The notes beneath the pieces were generated by a model. It was given only the letters and a program-made list of their open reading frames with translations, made no database searches and was not told where the DNA came from. The translations under genes were made by a program, and so were the position numbers. Positions 1 to 8,528 of a stretch of 64,000 nucleotides of DNA are shown one piece after another (positions within the stretch are counted from its first letter, which is position 1; each line of letters begins with the position of its first letter). The stretch is from an uncultured Desulfobacter sp. (GTDB lineage: Bacteria; Desulfobacterota; Desulfobacteria; Desulfobacterales; Desulfobacteraceae): the NCBI RefSeq assembly GCF_963677125.1, contig NZ_OY781882.1, positions 1,496,501 through 1,560,500 on the forward strand, read 5' to 3'.

Positions 1-3
1 CCC

Positions 4-2004
4 TTACTTTTTGTCGAATGCGAACAACAGGATTTGCCCCTCTTTGTAGGCTTCACGAACTACCATTTTGTCTTCCGACAAAGCGCCTCCTTCTTCCTTA
101 TACAGATCCTGACCATAGAAGGTGACCAGTTTCAATTCCGGGCACAAAGCCCCCATTTCTTCCAAAAACGGTTCAAAGAGTATATGGCGATAATGGAAGG
201 GTGTCTGCTTGGCCGGACGTGGATAGGATAAGTCATTCGGCATGGAGATGAAAACGGTTCCCCCGGGTTTGACAGCCTGAACAAGGGTTTGAATGAATAG
301 GTTCATATCACGAACATGTTCTGCCGACTCAATACTAACGACAAAATCACAGGCTTCATTGGGCAGAGAAAAAGGAAAAATCTTGTTGGCGAGAAAAACA
401 CGGTCGTGTGTGAAGTATTGGTTGCCATGCGAAACTGCATCGGCGCTACCCTCTATTCCCAGAACGTGACAACCAAGCCGTTCGGCTATCAACCAGCTAC
501 CATAGCCAACACCAGCAAATGCGTCAACCCCAAACGATGCGGGCTTTCGCTTGATGTGCTCAATTGCTTTTTCATAACGCAATGTGTGATCCTGACGGAT
601 TTCCGACAGGGTAGTTCCTACCTGCCGTTCACCACTGCGTAAGTCAAACCGATTCCTTTGGGCAAGAAGCAGGTCGTTAGAGAGGTCTACCACCCGGCCG
701 GGAAAACTAATTGTTTCAAGGCGGGCACGTATGGTTTTTGAATGGAAATCAGTACCCAGAATGATTGAATCGCTTTTGTTCCAATCGACATCCTCAACTT
801 TGTAAAATGGGATGCCGGCAGTACTTTCCAGGTCCGAGAACTCATCGATGATACCGTCCAGTTCAATTTCAATACCAAGCTCAAAGGCGCACATCAATTT
901 AATAAATAACTTGCACAGTTTGCCATAACCATAGATGAAGATGCGTCCTTCACAATTTTCGGGAAACAAATCCTTCATGCGGCTGATAAAAGCCCTTTGT
1001 TGGGCTGGTACAAAGTTCCAAACATCAACACAAACTGTCGGCAAATCAAGAGACTGGTTAAAATATGTCAGGGGCTTGGCTTGATGCGCAATGCCTTTAC
1101 CGGAAATAAGATAGGTGGAGACGCCTTTGTCTATGTAATGACCACACATGGTTGAATTTATAGTATAAAAAGCAGATGGTTCACTGGTATGAGTGACAAT
1201 GTCTACTGGAATCATGGCATCCTCTTCCAAACCACTGACAAAAACCCGGTCACCGTATTTTGCACAAAGGTCAAAAATCTCTTTGAACAATTCTTTTCCC
1301 AGGGTAATGGATCGAGGGTGTAGTTTAACGTACAACCGCTCATTGTCCTCAAGGATACGTTCGATTGCGCTTAGAATCAGGGGGTTGCGATTCTGTGGAA
1401 AGGCGGATTCCGGAAGTTGCACGCTATATAAAGCATATGGCCCCTTTTCAATAAATGCTTTTGCTTTGCGTATGGCAAACTGAACATAGGGGAGGTCATA
1501 AAATGCGACGCATATGGACTCGAATTCTGTCGGGTCAATCACAGTAACTTCGCCACCAAGATTGGAAGTCTCATGCAGACTTTTCAGACAATAGACCGTG
1601 GAGGTCCATGTTTCCGGAATCTTCGCTTTAGGAATTTCGTCATTGTGATGGCGCGTACAATATCCCTCGATAATCAAGTGGGCCTGTTTGGGTTGAAACC
1701 AATTAACCACATATGTATCCAGATAGTAGGGACGTTTTATGAAGATAAGGTGCTCCACCGGCTCATCCAATGAAACACGATAGTTCAACCAGGGGGCTTT
1801 GTCACCACTGGATAGTTCCCTGTATGGAAGGAGCTCTTCAACCTCAATTCCAAAGAGATCCCAGGCGACAAGTTGCTGGAATTCATGTTGCTTATCACGC
1901 AAGGCAATTGTGTAAATTCGATCAATTGAAATTCCCTGTTGGCGGGCTACCGCATATCCTTCAAAGAGGTGCATAAGTTTTCCGCTCAGGACTAATATAT
2001 TCAT
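4..2004 (-). CDS. Three-part glycosyltransferase / SAM methyltransferase
   Basis: A 666-residue protein. The first ~330 residues resemble polysialyltransferase-type (GT52-like) glycosyltransferases, with a KLHPR motif and a later segment with SAFYTINS, where that fold keeps HP and Ser/Thr motifs. Residues ~340-460 look like a second Rossmann-like segment (IFIYGYGKLCKLF). The last ~200 residues are a class I SAM methyltransferase, with GVDAFAGVGYGSWLIAE as the SAM-binding loop, then SIESAEHV and PGGTVFISMPND. The start at 2004 follows AGGAG by 7 bases; the longer frame upstream would overlap the preceding gene. It is last in a minus-strand run with a radical SAM protein 37 bases upstream. The role is probably transfer and methylation of a surface sugar; the substrate is unknown. 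The methyltransferase call is firm, the glycosyltransferase call moderate. Confidence 0.75.
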   Translation of the reverse strand: MNILVLSGKLMHLFEGYAVARQQGISIDRIYTIALRDKQHEFQQLVAWDLFGIEVEELLPYRELSSGDKAPWLNYRVSLDEPVEHLIFIKRPYYLDTYVVNWFQPKQAHLIIEGYCTRHHNDEIPKAKIPETWTSTVYCLKSLHETSNLGGEVTVIDPTEFESICVAFYDLPYVQFAIRKAKAFIEKGPYALYSVQLPESAFPQNRNPLILSAIERILEDNERLYVKLHPRSITLGKELFKEIFDLCAKYGDRVFVSGLEEDAMIPVDIVTHTSEPSAFYTINSTMCGHYIDKGVSTYLISGKGIAHQAKPLTYFNQSLDLPTVCVDVWNFVPAQQRAFISRMKDLFPENCEGRIFIYGYGKLCKLFIKLMCAFELGIEIELDGIIDEFSDLESTAGIPFYKVEDVDWNKSDSIILGTDFHSKTIRARLETISFPGRVVDLSNDLLLAQRNRFDLRSGERQVGTTLSEIRQDHTLRYEKAIEHIKRKPASFGVDAFAGVGYGSWLIAERLGCHVLGIEGSADAVSHGNQYFTHDRVFLANKIFPFSLPNEACDFVVSIESAEHVRDMNLFIQTLVQAVKPGGTVFISMPNDLSYPRPAKQTPFHYRHILFEPFLEEMGALCPELKLVTFYGQDLYKEEGGALSEDKMVVREAYKEGQILLFAFDKK

Positions 2005-2041
2005 ACTTTCTCCTACTGTATTGAAAACGGCTGCCGTTAAA

Positions 2042-3013
2042 TTAAGAGTCGGATTCATCGGGAGGGTGCAGATACAGTTCGATTCTATCCATATCATCGG
2101 CAATATCGGCAGGATTATAGGTTACAAAGGAACACGTGGAGCAGGGGGCCTCTTTAGGTGAAATGACGGCCAATTTACGGCGCCAGTTAACTGCGGTCTG
2201 ATTTGTATAGGCCTCAAAAATATCCGGCGACTCATTGAGGTCAGCAACAATGTAGGGTATATGTTCACTGATGTCTGATCTCAGATTGCAGCATGGCATC
2301 ACCTTCCCATTGTAATCCACGTAGATATGCCAGAAAGGGGACAAACAGGGTGAAGTCCGCGGGCTTTGCGAATTTATCTCAAGGGTTCCACCACGGTCAC
2401 AGCCATTTCTCTCAAACATTTTTGCCTGGCTACGTAAGTTCAACCCCTTATAATCAAATTGATATAGGTAATGCCCGCGTTTGGTTTTTTCAAAGACGGT
2501 TTTTGGCTCCAATCCCAACGTGTTACTTACTCTTTTCAGACGTTCCCGAACTGTCGAGACATTGATTAAGTCAGTCTTGTTAAAGTACATTTGTATATTC
2601 AAGCTCTTCAAACCCTTCGCATATAACTGATCGACAAAACGCCTAGTGAGATAATCACCGTTGGTGTTGAAATGCATCACGGCATTCGGGCAATTCCGAG
2701 CAGCACATTCAACATAATCAATGATCTCCGCTTGTGACATTGGCTCATTGTACCGTCCCAGACTGATCATTCCGGTGTATTCGATCTCAGCAAGTTGTTT
2801 GAGAATGCTATCAAACAAAGACATTGGCATGAATTCACAGGAAGTTCGCCGGTCAATAAATGAATTTGGGCAGAACCAGCACGTTCGGTTACAATAGGAA
2901 AACGGTTCGATCTCGACCATCTTGATAGAATGTCGGAATAGGCCAATTGCTTCCTTGCGGGTCAAATCGGATCTGAAGTGGTCACGGATTACAAAACTAA
3001 AGGGCGATCCCAT
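2042..3013 (-). CDS. Radical SAM protein with SPASM-type C-terminus
   Basis: The 323-residue protein carries the radical SAM cluster motif CX3CX2C at Cys41, Cys45 and Cys48 (CNRTCWFC), which binds a 4Fe-4S cluster and SAM. A C-terminal cysteine group (PCLSP, MPCCNLRSD, APCSTCSF) is typical of SPASM domains that hold auxiliary iron-sulfur clusters. Such proteins modify peptides or sugars by radical chemistry. The start has GAGGA 9 bases upstream. It lies between the cytidylyltransferase fusion and the glycosyltransferase-methyltransferase, so a sugar or glycoconjugate substrate is likely; that is inference from context. Confidence 0.8.
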   Translation of the reverse strand: MGSPFSFVIRDHFRSDLTRKEAIGLFRHSIKMVEIEPFSYCNRTCWFCPNSFIDRRTSCEFMPMSLFDSILKQLAEIEYTGMISLGRYNEPMSQAEIIDYVECAARNCPNAVMHFNTNGDYLTRRFVDQLYAKGLKSLNIQMYFNKTDLINVSTVRERLKRVSNTLGLEPKTVFEKTKRGHYLYQFDYKGLNLRSQAKMFERNGCDRGGTLEINSQSPRTSPCLSPFWHIYVDYNGKVMPCCNLRSDISEHIPYIVADLNESPDIFEAYTNQTAVNWRRKLAVISPKEAPCSTCSFVTYNPADIADDMDRIELYLHPPDESDS

Positions 3014-3121
3014 TTATAAATTATCCTCGAAAATATATTTCAGGTCTGGCTGGTATGCTCATTTCATTCAGGATCTTATTTATTTTACACCTGTTTTTTC
3101 CATAATCAGGCCATAAAATTT

Positions 3122-4486
3122 TTAAGTAATGACATCAAATGTTAATGGCTTTTTTCTCTGAGAAAGAAACTTTTCCATAAGCTTAGCCATTGCCACTGAT
3201 TCTTCCACTGTTAATCGTTCTTCATATCCATTTAAACTGCCACGTATCATTTTTACAAAATCACTTATTTCATATCTAAAACCTTCACCTAAAAACTTTG
3301 TTGCTATGAATTCATTTTTCGATGTGTCCTCAAAGCATATTTCAAATCCTTTGGTCAGCCACCAAGGCGATTTGGCAAGGATATATCCTTTAGTTCCAGA
3401 GATTAAAAGTTGCCCCTCTGATTTGATACCTAACCCTGTTTTAGCAGTGCCTAAGGCGTTTTTATAGTAAAAATACGCTTTGGTGTAGATATCAATACCA
3501 TCGTCCTGCTTTAAGCTTTCAAAGCTGACTTTTTCATAGTTACAACCCATCAACTTTAAAATCGGCAAAAGCGTGTAAGAGGCTAACTCAGTGAATGATC
3601 CTCCATGATCAAAGTCGGTTAACTCTCGTGTTTGGTGTGGAATAAGCTTTGTAAAGCCTGCTTCTACATCACGAATATTACCGATGACACCGCTTCGCGC
3701 AACACCGATTAACTGAACAAATCCTGGTGCATAAGCTGTTTTTATACCTTCCATAAGAATTAAACGTTTTGCCTTTGCAAGCTCAAAAGCCTTTATTGCA
3801 TCCGCTTCTTTAAGGCACATGGGTTTTTCACACAAAACATGTTTGCCTCGTTCAAGAGCCTCCATAATATAGTCAATGTGTGTTTCATGTGGCGATGCAA
3901 TATTTACAGCATCTATGCTTTCATAAAATTCATCTTTGTTATCGGTTGCTAATCCTAACTCAAATTGTGCGGCATATTTTTTGGCACTGTCAATTCTTGG
4001 ATTATAGACAGATGTCAATTCGATTCCACTAACGTATTTTAATTCTTCCGGGAACCTTACTGCAACACGACCGGTCCCGATCATCCCCAATTTGATAATT
4101 GGAAACTTTTGTTCTCTAAGCATTGTGCTGGAAACCATCTTTGTTCTCTCAAGATAGATGACGTCACAATATTCTTTTAGAAAATCAAACGTTCCCGTCC
4201 AATCAGATCCCACTGTAAAAATATCAATTCCATACTTGATAATATCTTCAAGCTTTTGCCCATCGTGATCCTCGATAATAATCTCATCTGCAAACCCTGT
4301 CTTTTTAACACTCTCAATGCGCGTCATCAATGAATCTACAACATTGAGCTTTCCGCGCGAATTATCATAGTATTCCGTTGTTACCCCAACAATCAGATAA
4401 CCCCCTAACTTTTTGGCGCGTTCAAGAAGCCTGTAATGCCCGTTATGAAAAAGGTCATAAGAGCCATATGTTATTACTTTTTTCAT
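3122..4486 (-). CDS. Cytidylyltransferase-like / Gfo-Idh-MocA oxidoreductase fusion
   Basis: Two enzymes in one 454-residue chain. Residues 1-~130 are a glycerol-3-phosphate-cytidylyltransferase-like (TagD-type) nucleotidyltransferase with the HxGH motif at His14-His17 (FHNGHY) and a YGSYDLFH start. From ~132 there is a Gfo/Idh/MocA NAD(P)-dependent sugar oxidoreductase: the nucleotide-binding start is LGMIGTGRVAVRF and the conserved EKP is in HVLCEKPMCLKEA. AGGAG stands 9 bases before the start, and the next gene upstream ends with TAA directly adjacent, so the two are coupled. It probably makes an activated (CDP-linked) polyol or sugar for the neighbouring glycosyltransferases. This stretch is visibly more AT-rich than the region after 8 kb, suggesting transfer. 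Confidence 0.8.
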   Translation of the reverse strand: MKKVITYGSYDLFHNGHYRLLERAKKLGGYLIVGVTTEYYDNSRGKLNVVDSLMTRIESVKKTGFADEIIIEDHDGQKLEDIIKYGIDIFTVGSDWTGTFDFLKEYCDVIYLERTKMVSSTMLREQKFPIIKLGMIGTGRVAVRFPEELKYVSGIELTSVYNPRIDSAKKYAAQFELGLATDNKDEFYESIDAVNIASPHETHIDYIMEALERGKHVLCEKPMCLKEADAIKAFELAKAKRLILMEGIKTAYAPGFVQLIGVARSGVIGNIRDVEAGFTKLIPHQTRELTDFDHGGSFTELASYTLLPILKLMGCNYEKVSFESLKQDDGIDIYTKAYFYYKNALGTAKTGLGIKSEGQLLISGTKGYILAKSPWWLTKGFEICFEDTSKNEFIATKFLGEGFRYEISDFVKMIRGSLNGYEERLTVEESVAMAKLMEKFLSQRKKPLTFDVIT

Positions 4487-5809
4487 TTATCTAATACTCC
4501 TGTCTTTGCCCGCACCAAAACGCACCAGTTCAAGGCTTTTTGTGCTTCTATCAAACAAAAGAATATCCCATAAATCCTGAGTTGCATCGCAAAAGTTTCT
4601 CTTTTGTGTTACTGAACCCTCAGGCTTATAGCAGGTAAAATCTTCGCACTTGTTGTTTGCAATCGACACAATCGGATACGATAACTCCCTATAAATGTTA
4701 TCGGCATGTGTATGGCCATGCATGAATGCAATAATATTTTTTTTCTGCACATTGTGAGCTTCAAAAATATTAGCCATTTTTTCTCCGTTATAAATTTCAT
4801 CGCTCCAGTAATCGAGCTTTGCAAGTGGCGCATCGTGGCTAAATACTAGGATATTCATTTCATCAGGTGTTTCATGTAGAAGCGTTTTAATCCAACTTAT
4901 CTGCGCATCACAATATCCGTATCTAAGTTTTCGATTGTTGTCATATGCTGACAGGAAAACCATCCTTATAGAACCTGAATCCACGCAATAGTACGTTTTT
5001 TCTCTATTTAAGTATAACTTTGCTTGTTCTTCAATAGAAATATGCTCAGGGTTATTAAAGAAGTAGTTTGAATCGTGATTCCCTAACGCTAAAAATACAG
5101 GGATATTACATGACTTAAGCCCGTTAATGACTTCATCTGCAAGCTGTAGCGTTCTTTGTTTTGAGACTATGCCGTCTGTTAGATCTCCTAAATGTACAAT
5201 CCCATCAAGGGCAATTTGTTCAGACACATAACGGATATTTTTTTCAGTATCTGCCCATGTGCCGTTTAAAACATTATGCGTATCTGTAAGGAGCATCAAA
5301 CTAAATATATCGCCGACATTTTTATTTACTGTTTTTAATCGCCATTTTTGGATTACGCGATCAGCCTCTTGAACAAAATATGTTTTCATTCCCTCCATTG
5401 TTGGATGTTTGGTGCGTATACCTCCTGTGATATGGAACGCCGATTTGATATGTTCGACATCTGAATGCTGGACATCTGCACCATCAGCTCTTTTAAAACA
5501 GATTTTGTAGTATGCGTTTTCTTTGAATGTATAGGAGTCGCTGTTATAATCCGTAGGGCGAAGATCTTTATTATATGTTAGCCACATGCTGTCCGGCAAA
5601 TAGCAATACTCTTCTTTATATTTTAGTTCCCGCTCAATAGCATATGTACCAACAGCGAAAACATAAGACCTGGTATGCAATTCAATTGTGTCGCCTTTAT
5701 TTGCATAATAAGCTTGCGATGCAATATGTTGAAAAGAATCGGGGACAGGTGCCCCATCATGCAGTGTCGTTCTGACGCGATATAGTAACTCAAGTCCGTC
5801 ATTACTCAT
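4487..5809 (-). CDS. Calcineurin-like metallophosphoesterase
   Basis: A 440-residue protein with the metallophosphoesterase motifs in order: LTDTHN (DxH), HLGDLTDG (GDxxD), LGNHDSN (GNHD), FSHDAP and MHGHTHADN (GHxH). These bind two metal ions for phosphoester cleavage. About 170 N-terminal residues precede the catalytic domain and have no family I recognise. The ATG at 5809 follows AAAGG by 8 bases; an upstream TTG is less likely. It is immediately followed by the cytidylyltransferase fusion. Its substrate could be a phosphorylated glycan precursor, which is only inference. Confidence 0.75.
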   Translation of the reverse strand: MSNDGLELLYRVRTTLHDGAPVPDSFQHIASQAYYANKGDTIELHTRSYVFAVGTYAIERELKYKEEYCYLPDSMWLTYNKDLRPTDYNSDSYTFKENAYYKICFKRADGADVQHSDVEHIKSAFHITGGIRTKHPTMEGMKTYFVQEADRVIQKWRLKTVNKNVGDIFSLMLLTDTHNVLNGTWADTEKNIRYVSEQIALDGIVHLGDLTDGIVSKQRTLQLADEVINGLKSCNIPVFLALGNHDSNYFFNNPEHISIEEQAKLYLNREKTYYCVDSGSIRMVFLSAYDNNRKLRYGYCDAQISWIKTLLHETPDEMNILVFSHDAPLAKLDYWSDEIYNGEKMANIFEAHNVQKKNIIAFMHGHTHADNIYRELSYPIVSIANNKCEDFTCYKPEGSVTQKRNFCDATQDLWDILLFDRSTKSLELVRFGAGKDRSIR

Positions 5810-5878
5810 GAAATAAGCCTTTCTGAAGAGAATCAAGGTGCAATGACAAAATAAGATATAAATTATTTTAATGTTGCC

Positions 5879-7477
5879 TTATCCGCTTGAAAGCAGTTGT
5901 TTGCAAATACTTAAAATAGATAAAATAACAAGCCTTCCTTTTCTGTCTTTCTTTTGTTTTTCGGCAATTTTTTTATAACCTTGAACTATTGTTTCTTTAT
6001 TGTCAATTACCGTTAATAGACCTGCAAGCTCTCGATTAAAGACAGCAAGTGTCAAGTCTAAAAACAGATCACCCTTGTTTTTACCTAAGAAAAAATTGGC
6101 CAAGATAACAGCATCACCTGTCGGGATTGTATTGTAGTCGTTTATAGTTTTAAAATACTGCGCAATTATGCTTTCTAATAAATTACCAGATCCACTGTTT
6201 ATTTCATTTTGATCTGCTGTTTGTTCGCTTAAATAAAACAAAAGAAAAGAAAAAATCATTGTATGGTGGGATACAGGAATTTTATCAAGTCGGTTAAAAA
6301 GAAAAAGAGCAACAGGGCCAAGGATATCAAAGGCTTCTTTTTTTTCAAGGGCTTCAAATATAATTTTGGGAAATGAAGTTTTTTCAAGCATTGGTTCCCT
6401 GTATTTTTCCCATAGACTTAAAAATTCATGAAACCGGTCACAAGAAATAAGACCAATTATTAACCAGAAGCAAACAACTATTTCAGCATTTTTTGATATT
6501 GTAAAGATAAATCTTGTGATTGCCTTTGAAGGATTATTGCGAAAATCATCAACTACGCGAAGATAATTTTGTCCACCTTCTATAGAAAGATCGGGTTGGT
6601 TTGAAAAATAACCGATACTAGCCAAATCATAATATAAATCAGGTTCATCCGGCAGAACCTTAAGCCCCTCACGGATAATAGAATGTGCTTGTTCATATTC
6701 CTGTGCATCTCGGTATAAGGATGCAAGCCCATGGTAAATCGAGTAATAAAAAGAAGCTTCTATATAGGGTAGTTTTTTCTCCTGTAGCAGTTTAAGGCAT
6801 TGATGGCCGATTTTGATGGTTTTTTGTTTTTCTTTCATTCCCGAATAGACCTGGAACAAATAAAAATATGCATCAAGGTCTTTGGGATTCGCCTCAATCC
6901 TTTTTAGCAGTAAGTCGCTATTTCGTTTATATTTAGCCTGCATTTGGGCTTCCGGCAAAGCATACCCGTAATGGAAGAATTCTATATCCAGATACCCTAC
7001 TTTCCCGGAATAAACAGGTGTTTCGTGAATGATTCCCTTAAACCGGACGCCCACCTTATTTCTGAACATCCTGATCATTCTGGTTTCTAATACAACCCTG
7101 CCCTGGTCGTTCTTATCTAGCATTTTTATTAATAAACAATGCAGTCTCTTGGGCTGTTTTTTTAATTTCTTCTTAAAAGCCGCCTTGGTTAGATGATAAC
7201 CATTGAGTTCCTCATCAGCATCAATAAAAATGATCCAGTCTCCTGTAGCATACGATATTGACTGGTTCCGGTGTTTGGTAAAATCGTTCTCCCATGGGTG
7301 GTGATAAATTTTTGCACCAAATGATTCTGCGATTTTTACCGTATTGTCTTCAGAACCGGTATCAACAATAATCAACTCATCAATCAGATGCTTAAGACTG
7401 TTTAAACATCTTGGAAGCATCTTTTCTTCGTTCTTGACTATCAAGCAAGCAGAAATTTTATTTTTAATATTCTTCAT
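5879..7477 (-). CDS. Glycosyltransferase family 2 with TPR-like helical tail
   Basis: A 532-residue protein. The N-terminal ~200 residues are a GT2 domain: ISACLIVKNEEKMLPRCL start, VDTGSEDNT, and the metal-binding IDADEE (DxD). This subgroup often carries C-terminal tetratricopeptide-like helices, and the rest of the chain fits that, with repeated YYDLAS/YFYLF-type helices. The start at 7477 (MKNIKNK) has AAAGG upstream; the frame stays open to 7861, but that stretch is made of hairpin repeats and is not credible coding. It is the first gene of the 0-7.5 kb minus-strand cluster. The glycan acceptor is unknown. Confidence 0.8.
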   Translation of the reverse strand: MKNIKNKISACLIVKNEEKMLPRCLNSLKHLIDELIIVDTGSEDNTVKIAESFGAKIYHHPWENDFTKHRNQSISYATGDWIIFIDADEELNGYHLTKAAFKKKLKKQPKRLHCLLIKMLDKNDQGRVVLETRMIRMFRNKVGVRFKGIIHETPVYSGKVGYLDIEFFHYGYALPEAQMQAKYKRNSDLLLKRIEANPKDLDAYFYLFQVYSGMKEKQKTIKIGHQCLKLLQEKKLPYIEASFYYSIYHGLASLYRDAQEYEQAHSIIREGLKVLPDEPDLYYDLASIGYFSNQPDLSIEGGQNYLRVVDDFRNNPSKAITRFIFTISKNAEIVVCFWLIIGLISCDRFHEFLSLWEKYREPMLEKTSFPKIIFEALEKKEAFDILGPVALFLFNRLDKIPVSHHTMIFSFLLFYLSEQTADQNEINSGSGNLLESIIAQYFKTINDYNTIPTGDAVILANFFLGKNKGDLFLDLTLAVFNRELAGLLTVIDNKETIVQGYKKIAEKQKKDRKGRLVILSILSICKQLLSSG

Positions 7478-8042
7478 ATACCTTTCTCTATCATGCCCTT
7501 TATATGTAACACTCCCCCGTATATTTGGAATAGTGCTCCATCGGTTTGTGGTTTTTGTTCTAAGAACACTTTGATTGACGTTACAAGTTGTAATCAACAT
7601 GGGCAACCCCGCCAGCTTTGCCGGGGAGACTCTCAGAGTTTGACATTTGCGGGAAAAATCGAAAGCCCCCATTAATGTGAACCGCTCAAAGATCACACAC
7701 AAAAGAAAATAGCCTTTCGATAAATACTTACAGCAAATTAAATCATACAACTTGGGATTGCAAGTACCATTTGGTATGGATTCCAAAATATGGGAAAAAA
7801 GCAATATATGGCAATTTGAGGAAAAATCTTGGTGAAGTTTCCAGGGAATTGGCTTCGACAATTTTGAGCAAATGGGTTTGTTTTAGCGAAGACCACCTTT
7901 AGGTGGTTCATGGTTTTATGACCGCTTTGAGCGGTTCACAATACAAGCCTCCAGCTTCGCCGGAGTTTGTTGACTTTGTCAAGGAAAGTATGAAAAAGCA
8001 GTCGAATGACCAGTGATCAAACCTTAGGTTGCCTGGTGTATC
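7478..8042. repeat. Intergenic hairpin (REP-like) repeats
   Basis: This 565-base gap has no supportable gene. It holds several short hairpins: one at 7607-7626 (CCCCG arms round CCAGCTTTGC), one at 7892-7907 (ACCACCT/AGGTGGT), one at 7921-7935 (ACCGCT/AGCGGT) and one at 7949-7965 (CTCC-GC/GC-GGAG). The second and third are copies of one unit whose stem bases differ but still pair. An exact 16-base inverted repeat lies at 7676-7691 and 7925-7940. The pattern is that of REP/BIME-type extragenic elements. Confidence 0.6.
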
Positions 8043-8510
8043 TTAGTTGGATCTTTCCAAATCCAGAAGAATCTGTTTGAGATATAGGCCGCCGGCAAAT
8101 CCGGTTAATTTTCCGTTTTTGCCGATCACGCGGTGGCAGGGAATGACGATGGGTATGGGATTGGATTTGTTGGCAAGGCCCACGGCCCGACAGGCTTTGG
8201 GATTGTCAATTCGTTGGGCTATCTCGCCATAGCAAACCGTTGTCCCGTAGGGGATCGTTAACAGCGCCTGCCAGACTTTTTTCTGAAAATCCGTCCCTTG
8301 GGGGTTCAGATCAAGATCAAATTGTTTTAACCGGCCTTCAAAGTATTGTGCAAGCTGGGATACGGCATCGGGGAAGATGGTGTTGTCCTCTATCCAGCCT
8401 TTCCCAGGCGCTTTTCTTTCACATTTAATGGAAAAACGGATCAGTTCAAGCTTTGTATTGCCAGCCAGCATTAATGGCCCGATCTTTGAATTGATGTATC
8501 TGTATTTCAT
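8043..8510 (-). CDS. ogt: Methylated-DNA--protein-cysteine methyltransferase
   Basis: A 155-residue suicide DNA-repair protein that moves the alkyl group from O6-alkylguanine to its own cysteine. The active site PCHRVIG is present with Cys125, followed by LTGFAGGLYLKQ. The length matches the small Ogt/MGMT class without an Ada domain. It starts 18 bases after oleC ends, so it is probably the last gene of the ole operon, although its function is unrelated to lipid synthesis. Confidence 0.92.
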   Translation of the reverse strand: MKYRYINSKIGPLMLAGNTKLELIRFSIKCERKAPGKGWIEDNTIFPDAVSQLAQYFEGRLKQFDLDLNPQGTDFQKKVWQALLTIPYGTTVCYGEIAQRIDNPKACRAVGLANKSNPIPIVIPCHRVIGKNGKLTGFAGGLYLKQILLDLERSN

Positions 8511-8528
8511 CTGCCAGTAGCTTGAATT

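Noticed and set aside
7478..7861. Open frame extending the GT2 gene upstream by 128 codons
   Set aside because: The stretch is made of intergenic hairpin repeats, and the start at 7477 has its own ribosome site and the normal GT2 beginning.
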